NCBI GenBank assembly: GCA_019752775.1
Contig: JAIELU010000205.1
Span: 1 to 5,134 of the forward strand
Direction: 5' to 3'
Source: Campylobacterales bacterium
Lineage (GTDB): Bacteria; Campylobacterota; Campylobacteria; Campylobacterales; Arcobacteraceae
DNA: 5,134 nucleotides
Below are positions 1 through 5,134 of this stretch, piece by piece. The stretch's first letter is position 1. Each line of letters begins with the position of its first letter. A program made the position numbers and the translations under genes. The notes under the pieces are model-generated. The model saw only the letters and a program-made list of their open reading frames with translations. It did not search any database and was not told the origin of the DNA.

Positions 1-747
1 CGAAATCTTGCAAATAGAAGTGCAGATGCAGCAAAGGAAATAAAAAATTTAGTTCAAAGTGCAAGTGTTAAATCAAATGAAGGTAAACAAATAGCTCAAG
101 ATATGATAATAGGATATGAGAGCTTAACATCAAAAATTACTCAAACAAAAGATATTATACAAAGTGTTACTCAGTTTAGTAAAGAGCAAGAAATAGGAAT
201 AGTTCAAATAAATGAGACAATCTCAAGACTAGATACAGCAACTCAAAAGAATGCTTCAACTGCTTTGAATATAGATAGTTTATCAAAAGAAGTTTCTAAA
301 TTATCAACAAGATTATTACAAATTACAGCTCAAGCAAAAATAGATAAAAAATATTATGAAATGGTTGAAAATATTGATTTAATGAAAGAAATTTCAAAAT
401 ATAAGAATGATCATATAAGTTTTAAAAAAAGATATTTTTCAACTTTAGATTCATTTGAAAATTGTACAGTTTTAGATTGTAAATCTTGTGAGATGGGTAA
501 ATGGATTACTCGTTGTGAGAATGAAAAAAAGGATTTTACAAAAGTAAAAGAGTGGGAAATACTAAAACAAAATCATGATGATGTACATCAAAATATTCAA
601 GTTTATATGAATAATAATGCCAAAAAGATAGAAAATAAAATTTTAAGGGAAGTATCTGCTTTAGTCGAAGATTCTACAATAAAAGTTTTCGATAGTTTAA
701 ATGATATTTTATATATTGATTCTTTAAAAGATAAGAAAATTATATAG
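1..747 (+). CDS. Methyl-accepting chemotaxis protein, C-terminal part with CZB zinc-binding domain (5' end off window)
   Basis: The reading frame is open from base 1 and ends at TAG 745-747, giving 248 visible residues. The gene clearly starts upstream: visible residues 1-20 (LANRSADAAKEIKNLV) are the typical MCP signalling-helix sequence that follows the CheA/CheW-contacting hairpin tip. The ATG at 103 is internal. Residues about 20-115 continue as heptad-rich coiled coil. Residues about 130-205 form a CZB (chemoreceptor zinc-binding) domain: H138, then C163 in a C-E-M-G-K-W motif, then H192-x3-H196, which fits the family's one-Cys/three-His zinc site. Extra cysteines lie at 155, 160 and 172. 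CZB receptors such as Helicobacter pylori TlpD bind zinc, and the zinc-cysteine has been linked to sensing oxidants such as hypochlorous acid; that role here is inferred. The sensor part and any membrane segments are off window, so a soluble or membrane receptor cannot be decided. The gene converges on the minus-strand gene ending at 823. Confidence 0.93.
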   Translation, partial: RNLANRSADAAKEIKNLVQSASVKSNEGKQIAQDMIIGYESLTSKITQTKDIIQSVTQFSKEQEIGIVQINETISRLDTATQKNASTALNIDSLSKEVSKLSTRLLQITAQAKIDKKYYEMVENIDLMKEISKYKNDHISFKKRYFSTLDSFENCTVLDCKSCEMGKWITRCENEKKDFTKVKEWEILKQNHDDVHQNIQVYMNNNAKKIENKILREVSALVEDSTIKVFDSLNDILYIDSLKDKKII

Positions 748-790
748 TCATATATATTACTATATAATTATATATAACTGTATATATTTA
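741..790. repeat. Five TATATA blocks at exact 10-bp spacing
   Basis: TATATA begins at 741, 751, 761, 771 and 781, each followed by a different 4-base spacer (GTCA, TTAC, ATTA, ACTG, TTTA). The first copy overlaps the chemoreceptor stop codon. Within the array, 761-774 is a perfect 14-bp palindrome, and 741-748 pairs with 759-766 as an 8-bp inverted repeat. Only the hexamer is conserved, so this is either a degenerate 10-bp tandem repeat or a helically phased array of flexible TA steps. The gap between the two convergent genes holds nothing else except the hairpin that follows. Confidence 0.85.
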
Positions 791-833
791 ATGTTCAATA
801 AAACAAAGCTAAAAGCCTTGCTTTATTGAACAT
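791..833 (-). terminator. 19-bp hairpin at the end of the DUF5718 gene, probable terminator
   Basis: Bases 791-809 pair with 815-833 around a 5-base loop. The outer 12 pairs are perfect. In minus-strand RNA the two imperfect positions (803/821 and 807/817) become G-U wobbles, so the stem is fully paired. In plus-strand RNA they are A-C mismatches. This asymmetry suggests it serves the minus-strand gene, whose stop codon (823-825) and last codons lie within the stem. The sequence beyond it on the minus strand is A/U-rich (UAAAUAUAUA) but has no clean U tract. It may also stop the chemoreceptor transcript coming the other way. Confidence 0.6.
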
Positions 834-1656
834 ATTGATGAAGTTTTGAACATTGTCCTAAATAAATATCCATTCCACACATATCATTCATAATATCTAA
901 GAAACTGTGTGCGTGGGCATTATAAACATATACAAAAATCTCATCACCTTTTTTTAGAAAGTTATGTTTTCCAAACTCTGTATATGCTGTGGCACCTGCT
1001 GCTATTAAAATACCTTTTGAATTTTTTGCTTCAGTCATAAATTGAGTTAATTCTTCAAGTGGTCCACAATCTTCTTGGGTATTTAATTTATTTATCATCC
1101 AATCTTTTAGTTGATGAAAAAAGTAACTGTATGATTTTACAGCACTTGTTGTTCCATAATCGTAAACAATTCCATCTCTTTTGATAAATGAAGAGATATG
1201 ATATTTACTCAAAATTCCTTTTTCAGTAAAGTTATCAATCTCTATAATATCTTGAGAAATACCTTTTGTATTTGTTCCCCAGTTTTTCTTAGTACTAAGT
1301 TTTTCACCATTATTTACTCTAATAGAACAGTCATTAAAGGCTGAAAAATATTTAGGAATAATATCAACTACTTTTCCATCTTTATATTCAAAATCACAAA
1401 TCAAAGCAACTTCTGCTTCAACTTGCAGATTTTCATTTTCTCTTCCATGTGTTAAAATTATTTCATCACATATTGGATAAGTTCCTAAAAAACTATTATG
1501 GTCTTTTATATAAAAAGGAAACATTCCTTTTGGGGCATCTTTTTCTTCGGTTTTAATTACTGCAAATTCATCAGCTTCACCAGCTTCACCTAAGTGATTA
1601 GCAAAATTTCCAGCAACAGCAAAACCTAAATAATCTTTTAAATCATCTAATAACAT
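823..1656 (-). CDS. DUF5718-type protein, divergent fumarylacetoacetate hydrolase (FAH) fold
   Basis: A 277-aa soluble protein with no signal peptide or membrane segment. I recall close relatives in Campylobacterota carried as DUF5718, with no established function. FAH-family landmarks appear in order: GFAVAGNFANHLGE at the N-terminus; an acidic E80-x-E82 pair in VEAEVAL; N108-D109-x-S111-x-R113, matching the family's N-D-x-S-x-R motif; GTNTKG with K131; then GILIAAGATAYTEFG (215-229) and LKKGDEIFVYV (234-244), matching the usual 'GDVIxTGTPxGVG...LxxGD' ending. E80, E82 and D109 would be the divalent-metal ligands. The family includes acylpyruvases, oxaloacetate decarboxylases or tautomerases and hydratases; the substrate here is unknown. 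ATG 1654-1656 is preceded by AGGA (1667-1670) at a 10-nt spacing. The gene lies 172 nt after fum with a hairpin between them, so it is probably a separate unit. The fold is inferred from motifs only. Confidence 0.88.
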   Translation of the reverse strand: MLLDDLKDYLGFAVAGNFANHLGEAGEADEFAVIKTEEKDAPKGMFPFYIKDHNSFLGTYPICDEIILTHGRENENLQVEAEVALICDFEYKDGKVVDIIPKYFSAFNDCSIRVNNGEKLSTKKNWGTNTKGISQDIIEIDNFTEKGILSKYHISSFIKRDGIVYDYGTTSAVKSYSYFFHQLKDWMINKLNTQEDCGPLEELTQFMTEAKNSKGILIAAGATAYTEFGKHNFLKKGDEIFVYVYNAHAHSFLDIMNDMCGMDIYLGQCSKLHQYVQ

Positions 1657-1703
1657 TTTATTATTTTCCTATGTATTATATTATTGTTTGAAGAATAGCA
1701 TTT

Positions 1704-1731
1704 ATTGTATTGTCTTAAAGTCAAAAATCAA
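1704..1731 (-). promoter_or_regulatory. Candidate sigma70 promoter of the DUF5718 gene
   Basis: On the minus strand, TTGATT (1726-1731) and TACAAT (1704-1709) are separated by 16 bp. They match the -35 and -10 consensus at 4/6 and 5/6 positions. A start near 1697 would leave a leader of about 40 nt containing the AGGA site. This is the best-spaced pair in the gap, but such pairs arise by chance in AT-rich DNA. Confidence 0.35.
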
Positions 1732-1799
1732 ATATAGTTTATTAGTATAAGAATTATTTTAGAAAAGAGATAATACAAAGTTATAATTAAGCAGAATCA

Positions 1800-1819
1800 C
1801 AAAAGGCAAAAGCCTTTTG
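1800..1819 (-). terminator. Probable intrinsic terminator after fum
   Basis: Bases 1800-1807 (CAAAAGGC) pair with 1812-1819 (GCCTTTTG) around an AAAA loop, giving an 8-bp stem 9 nt beyond the fum stop codon. In minus-strand RNA the stem has a GGC/GCC core followed by UUUU within the 3' arm, a common compact terminator form in AT-rich genomes. The symmetric arms mean it could act in both directions, but only the minus strand has a gene ending here. Confidence 0.6.
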
Positions 1820-1828
1820 CAATTTAAA

Positions 1829-3322
1829 TTAAATTGTTCTCCATTTAGCAGGACCAGTTGTATGAATTGAAACACCATCTGTATCAACTGCCACAGTAAC
1901 GGGCATATCTTTTACATCAAATTCATAAATAGCTTCCATACCAAGTTCTTCAAAAGCTAAAACTTTTGCAGATTTGATTGATTGAGAAATTAAATATGCA
2001 GCTCCACCAGTTGCAATTAAATAAATAGATTTATACTCTTTAATTAAATCAATAGTAGGTTGTTTTCTCTCGGCTTTACCAATCATTCCCATGATTCCAA
2101 TTTCCATCATGTCTTTTGTAAATTTATCCATTCTTGTAGATGTAGTTGGTCCAGCAGGTCCTACTGCTTCATCTCTAACAGGATCAACAGGTCCTACATA
2201 ATAAATGAATCTATCTTTTAATTCAACACCATTTGGAAGTGCTTTCCCAGCATTTTTATACTCAACAATTTTTTTATGAGCAGCATCTCTTGCTGTTAAA
2301 ATCTTTCCTGATAATAATAAAGTATCACCTGATTTAAATTGAGATAAATTCTCTTTTGTTAAATCTGCAATATTTACTCTTTTAATAGTATCCATTGGAA
2401 GTTCAATATCTGGCCATAAATCTAAATCTGGTCTTTCAAATACAGCTGGACCATTTCCACCTTTTAATTTAAAGTGAATATGTCTAGTTGCCGCGCAATT
2501 TGGAATCATTGCAACAGGAAGTGATGCAGCATGACATGGATAATCTAAGATTTTAACATCTAAAACAGTTGTTAATCCACCTAAACCTTGAGCTCCAATA
2601 CCAATTTTGTTAATATCTTCATAAAGTTTTAGTCTTAATTCTTCTAAAGCGTTTTGAGGACCTCTTGCTTTTAGTTCATGAATATCAACATGACCCATTA
2701 ATGATTCTTTTGCTAACAACATTGCTTTTTCTGGATTTCCACCAATACCAATACCTAAAATTCCAGGAGGACACCAACCAGCACCCATTTCTCTAACATT
2801 TGCCATAACCCAGTCATAAACTGAATCTGATGGATTTAATACTGCAAATTTAGATTTGTTTTCACTACCACCACCTTTTGCAGCAACAGTAATATCTAAT
2901 TCATCTGAATTATCAACAGTTACATGAATAACAGCAGGAGTGTTATCTTTTGTATTTGTTCTTTTTCCTGCAGGATCTGAAACAACAGAATATCTTAAAG
3001 TATTATCTGGATTAGTATAACCTTTTGCAACACCTTCATTTAATACATCTGCTAACTCTTTTGTTAATTCAAGTTTAGCATTTAAACCAACTTTGATAAA
3101 AATATTAACACTTCCTGTATCTTGACATAGAGGTCTATGCCCCATTGCACACATTTTAGAGTTTATTAGAATTTGTCCAATAGCATTTTTAGCAGCTTCA
3201 CCTTTTTCTACTTCATACGCTTCAACCATACCTTTTACGAAATCTTCTGGGTGAAAATATGAAATATACTGACAGGCATCAGCAATACTATCAATAATAT
3301 CTTGTTGTTTAATTACTTTCAT
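1829..3322 (-). CDS. fumA: Class I iron-sulfur fumarate hydratase, fused alpha and beta parts
   Basis: Catalyses reversible hydration of fumarate to (S)-malate in the cytoplasmic TCA cycle. At 497 aa it carries both the N-terminal [4Fe-4S] domain (about 1-285) and the C-terminal beta-type domain (about 310-497) in one chain, slightly shorter than E. coli FumA (548 aa). Likely cluster ligands are C66 (LCQDTG), C184 (GWCPPG) and C276 (IPNCAATRH). Their spacing of 118 and 92 is close to that of the E. coli and Leishmania class I enzymes. D68, H264 (CHAASLP), T393 and R397 (GPTTSTRMD) fall where the Leishmania active-site residues lie, and K416 lies near the expected lysine. ATG 3320-3322 has an AAAAGGA site (3328-3334) 5 nt upstream. 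Hairpins on both sides indicate its own transcript. Such clusters are typically oxygen-sensitive, which suits a microaerophile. Some class I fumarases also hydrate mesaconate, which matters given the next two genes. L-tartrate dehydratase is the main alternative but is less likely for a fused chain of this length. Confidence 0.95.
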   Translation of the reverse strand: MKVIKQQDIIDSIADACQYISYFHPEDFVKGMVEAYEVEKGEAAKNAIGQILINSKMCAMGHRPLCQDTGSVNIFIKVGLNAKLELTKELADVLNEGVAKGYTNPDNTLRYSVVSDPAGKRTNTKDNTPAVIHVTVDNSDELDITVAAKGGGSENKSKFAVLNPSDSVYDWVMANVREMGAGWCPPGILGIGIGGNPEKAMLLAKESLMGHVDIHELKARGPQNALEELRLKLYEDINKIGIGAQGLGGLTTVLDVKILDYPCHAASLPVAMIPNCAATRHIHFKLKGGNGPAVFERPDLDLWPDIELPMDTIKRVNIADLTKENLSQFKSGDTLLLSGKILTARDAAHKKIVEYKNAGKALPNGVELKDRFIYYVGPVDPVRDEAVGPAGPTTSTRMDKFTKDMMEIGIMGMIGKAERKQPTIDLIKEYKSIYLIATGGAAYLISQSIKSAKVLAFEELGMEAIYEFDVKDMPVTVAVDTDGVSIHTTGPAKWRTI

Positions 3323-3351
3323 TTTTTTCCTTTTACTTTAGAAATTTAATT

Positions 3352-3357
3352 ATTATA
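3352..3357 (-). promoter_or_regulatory. Candidate -10 box (TATAAT) of the fum promoter
   Basis: The minus strand reads TATAAT exactly at 3352-3357, preceded by TTGG and, further up, a T tract (3372-3378) where a -35 box would be. Campylobacterota sigma70 promoters commonly lack a clear -35 and use T-rich upstream DNA instead. A start near 3345 leaves a leader of about 22 nt carrying the AAAAGGA ribosome site. Confidence 0.5.
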
Positions 3358-3383
3358 CCAATGCACAGATGAAAAAAATCTTT

Positions 3384-3417
3384 TTATATTAAATAAAAGA
3401 GATTTTATTTAATATAA
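3384..3417. repeat. All-A/T inverted repeat upstream of the fum promoter
   Basis: Bases 3384-3398 are a perfect 15-bp inverted match to 3403-3417 around a GAGA loop. Every paired base is A or T. It sits about 27-60 bp upstream of the fum -10 box, a position compatible with an activator site or an AT-rich UP-like element. It could also fold as a weak second hairpin after the lyase gene. No specific regulator can be named from the sequence. Confidence 0.75.
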
Positions 3418-3462
3418 GTGTGAACTTTTCTCATTTAAAAAAAGTTTAAATTGTAGAAGATA

Positions 3463-3486
3463 ACTTAAGACCATTTGGTCTTAAGT
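3463..3486 (-). terminator. Hairpin after the lyase gene, probable terminator
   Basis: Bases 3463-3472 pair perfectly with 3477-3486 (ACTTAAGACC / GGTCTTAAGT) around an ATTT loop, starting 8 nt past the lyase stop codon. Minus-strand RNA continues with a U-rich stretch (UUAUCUUCU) rather than an unbroken U tract, so termination may be partial. It marks the probable end of the hydratase-lyase transcript. Confidence 0.6.
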
Positions 3487-3494
3487 CAAAAGGA

Positions 3495-4478
3495 TTAAGA
3501 GAAGAATCTTTTTGATACTTCATCTTGTAATTTTGTTCCAGAGAAGTTTGCTCTTTGAACTAATTCCCAGAAATATCTGTAAGTTGCTCTATCGTGTAAT
3601 TCACCATCATATTGAATTGGTCCCCACTCAGCATCTTGAGCAGCTAATAAAATATTTTGTGCAGCTTCAAGTTCTGTAAAGTCTGGTTTCATTGCATCTA
3701 CAATAGCTTGAACTTGAGTTGGGTAAATTGACCACATTCTCATAAATCCAAATTCATTTCTTGCTTTTTCAGCATCTTTGTAAGTTTGGTATGGGTTTTT
3801 TAAATCAAGTGTAACATTATGACAAGGAATAATGTGATTAGAAAGTGCTGCTTGAACAACTTTAGCTTTGGCAGCAGCAATTAATCTATGTTCAAATTGA
3901 CCTGGACTTCTCATATTAGAAGCAGGAATTGCACCTTGGTAACCAGAAACGAAGTCCATTAATCCAAAGTCTAAAACTTGTACCCAAGGTAATGTTGCAG
4001 TTTTTTCAACATCTCTTAAAGCACCATGAGTTTCAATTAAAACGTGAATTGGGATTTCTCTTTTAATTCCAGCTTTTTTTGCAGTTTCTTGGATATATTC
4101 AACTTGAGTTTTTGCATCTTCATAAGAAGTTGATTTTGGAATTGTAATATATGCTAATTTTTCTCCAGCACCTGGCACTAAAATATCAATATCTTGTCTC
4201 CAATCTGGATGGTCAAAATCGTGGATTCTAGTTCCTGCCATTGCATAAGGATTTGCATCAGAATTAACAACTCTTACTATCATTTCAGCATGTGCAACTT
4301 CTTTACCAGTTTCAGCTCCATCTTCACAGTCACAAGTAATATCAAAAACAGGTCCTAATTTTTTTTGCATCTCAAAACCTTTTAAGATTAGCTTTTCGCT
4401 ACCTGCAAAGTGTTCACAAGATGGGATGATTGGTAAGTTGTCTCCAGAACCAAATAGTGCTTCATTAGGGTGTGTCAT
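3495..4478 (-). CDS. mcl: CitE/HpcH-superfamily CoA-ester lyase, probable malyl-CoA / beta-methylmalyl-CoA lyase
   Basis: A 327-aa TIM-barrel lyase proposed to cleave beta-methylmalyl-CoA to glyoxylate and propionyl-CoA, and probably malyl-CoA to glyoxylate and acetyl-CoA. Family landmarks are an acidic D50-C-E52-D53-G strand, where the family usually has LDLEDS; R84 (GTRIHD), the likely CoA-ester/carboxylate arginine; E149 (VLIETHGAL) and D175 (GLMDF), the likely magnesium ligands; and WSIYPTQV (249-256), replacing the usual IHPxQ. The C-terminal WGPIQYDGELHDRATYRYF region (285-303) is the cap typical of this subgroup. It differs clearly from the Rhodobacter Mcl1 type and resembles a proteobacterial subgroup that I recall as malyl-CoA lyase-like. 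ATG 4476-4478 has AAAGGA (4486-4491) 7 nt upstream. It follows the mesaconyl-CoA hydratase gene by 36 nt with no promoter visible, so it is probably co-transcribed. Citramalyl-CoA or citryl-CoA lyase cannot be excluded by sequence alone. Confidence 0.87.
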   Translation of the reverse strand: MTHPNEALFGSGDNLPIIPSCEHFAGSEKLILKGFEMQKKLGPVFDITCDCEDGAETGKEVAHAEMIVRVVNSDANPYAMAGTRIHDFDHPDWRQDIDILVPGAGEKLAYITIPKSTSYEDAKTQVEYIQETAKKAGIKREIPIHVLIETHGALRDVEKTATLPWVQVLDFGLMDFVSGYQGAIPASNMRSPGQFEHRLIAAAKAKVVQAALSNHIIPCHNVTLDLKNPYQTYKDAEKARNEFGFMRMWSIYPTQVQAIVDAMKPDFTELEAAQNILLAAQDAEWGPIQYDGELHDRATYRYFWELVQRANFSGTKLQDEVSKRFFS

Positions 4479-4485
4479 ATTATTT

Positions 4486-4491
4486 TCCTTT
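4486..4491 (-). promoter_or_regulatory. Ribosome binding site of the lyase gene
   Basis: The minus strand reads AAAGGA 7 nt before ATG 4476-4478. This supports that start in the short 36-nt gap after the hydratase stop codon and shows the lyase is translated independently within the shared transcript. Confidence 0.7.
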
Positions 4492-4514
4492 GTTTTAAAT
4501 TTAATTTTTTTGTA

Positions 4515-5134
4515 TTATTTTTTTTCAGTTTTTTTCTTTGGAATTACAACTGTGTAATCCAAATCAAGAACAACATTTGGTAAATATTTACCGTCTTCAC
4601 TTTTTGGATTTTCAATCTCTTTTGGAGTTTGATTTTTAAGAGCAATAGTTCTTAATCTTAATAATCCAATATCTTCTCTATTTACTTCAATTGTTTCAAC
4701 AACTTCAGTATAAGCATAAACTGTATCACCAGCGTATGTTGGGTTTGCATGAGCTCCACTGTTAATTGCATACATCCATTGAGCATTTTGTAAACCATTA
4801 AATGAAATAGCTCTTGCCATTGAAATAATGATTCCACCATACATAAGTCTTTGACCCATTGGTGTGCTTTTCATCATGTGATCGTTGAAATGTACTTTTG
4901 CATTGTTTTGATACAATTTTGTTGCTAATGTATGATCACTATTATCAATAGTAATACCTTCTGGATGATTAAGTCTTTCACCTGCAACATAATCTTCAAA
5001 GAAATATTTTCCACCAGTTGAATCTGTATCTACAGTTTTAATTGTTGGAATATTAATAACATTTGCAATTGGTGTTGTTTTTGCAAAAGTTGGAACTTCA
5101 TTGATATTTGAAAAAGTCTCTTTATCTTTTTTAT
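4515..5134 (-). CDS. mch: Mesaconyl-CoA hydratase (beta-methylmalyl-CoA dehydratase), C-terminal half, 5' end off window
   Basis: The frame is open from the window edge to TAA at 4515-4517, giving 205 visible residues; an internal TTG at 4914-4916 is not the start. The visible part is the second hotdog domain of the double-hotdog MaoC-type enzyme, normally about 340-350 aa, so roughly 140 residues are missing. A GGKYFFEDYVAGE segment opens the domain (visible residues about 41-53), as in Rhodobacter and Chloroflexus Mch. LYQNNAKVHFNDH follows, with the active-site-type histidine at visible residue 81. The aspartate of the classic hydratase-2 D-x-N-P-x-H motif is N here, as I recall for the Mch family. 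Then come GQRLMYGG, ARAISFNGLQNA, PTYAGDTVYAYTEV (the hotdog P-x-x-x-G-D motif) and VVLDLDYTVVIP near the end. It interconverts mesaconyl-CoA and beta-methylmalyl-CoA, the substrate of the lyase encoded 36 nt downstream. The lysine-rich tail is encoded over A7 and A8 runs. Confidence 0.9.
   Translation of the reverse strand, partial: KKDKETFSNINEVPTFAKTTPIANVINIPTIKTVDTDSTGGKYFFEDYVAGERLNHPEGITIDNSDHTLATKLYQNNAKVHFNDHMMKSTPMGQRLMYGGIIISMARAISFNGLQNAQWMYAINSGAHANPTYAGDTVYAYTEVVETIEVNREDIGLLRLRTIALKNQTPKEIENPKSEDGKYLPNVVLDLDYTVVIPKKKTEKK

Noticed and set aside
103..105. ATG as the start of a small 214-aa chemotaxis gene
   Set aside because: The same frame is open back to base 1 and encodes conserved MCP signalling-helix sequence, so the gene is simply cut by the window edge.
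1675..1680. TATAAT on the minus strand as the DUF5718 promoter
   Set aside because: Transcription would start at about 1668, inside the AGGA ribosome site. The pair at 1704-1731 gives a sensible leader, although the TATAAT could still be used weakly.
1657..1828. Possible small gene or RNA in the 172-nt gap
   Set aside because: No convincing reading frame with a ribosome site on either strand. The fum terminator and a candidate promoter account for the visible structure.
4518..4525. A8 run at the end of the hydratase gene as a phase-variation tract
   Set aside because: Slippage would change only the last few lysine-rich residues, and such runs are common in this composition.
4914..4916. TTG as the start of a small single-hotdog gene
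   Set aside because: The frame continues 72 codons upstream to the window edge with conserved Mch sequence (GGKYFFEDYVAGE). There is no ribosome site before the TTG.

Overview
The window is AT-rich and densely coded. Its proteins look like those of a free-living Campylobacterota member of the Arcobacter group: a CZB-type chemoreceptor of the TlpD kind, strong A/T preference at third codon positions, AAAGGA-type ribosome sites and TATAAT-only promoters. The assignment is by protein resemblance from memory, so the phylum is fairly safe and the genus is a guess.

Layout. Bases 1-747 (+) are the 3' end of a methyl-accepting chemotaxis protein with a C-terminal zinc-binding CZB domain. Everything after it is on the minus strand and converges on it. 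In minus-strand transcription order: the C-terminal half of a double-hotdog mesaconyl-CoA hydratase (4515-5134, cut by the window edge); a CitE/HpcH-superfamily malyl-CoA / beta-methylmalyl-CoA lyase (3495-4478); a class I [4Fe-4S] fumarate hydratase (1829-3322); and a 277-aa protein of DUF5718 type that I read as a divergent fumarylacetoacetate-hydrolase (FAH) fold enzyme (823-1656). The first two genes are 36 nt apart and probably co-transcribed. The other genes are separated by 170-nt gaps, each with a terminator-like hairpin and a candidate promoter, so fum and the DUF5718 gene are probably separate units.

Function. The hydratase and lyase catalyse adjacent steps: mesaconyl-CoA + water to beta-methylmalyl-CoA, then to glyoxylate + propionyl-CoA (the lyase may also act on malyl-CoA). 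This reaction pair occurs in the ethylmalonyl-CoA pathway, the methylaspartate cycle and the 3-hydroxypropionate bi-cycle. The window does not show which route is present. A class I fumarase next door fits C4-acid metabolism, and some enzymes of that class also hydrate mesaconate.

Non-coding structure. The MCP/DUF5718 convergent gap holds five copies of TATATA spaced exactly 10 bp apart (741-790). They are followed by a 19-bp hairpin that contains the end of the DUF5718 gene. The fum upstream region has a 15-bp-arm all-A/T inverted repeat. I see no tRNA, rRNA, CRISPR, insertion sequence or defence genes, and no evidence of an entirely new system.
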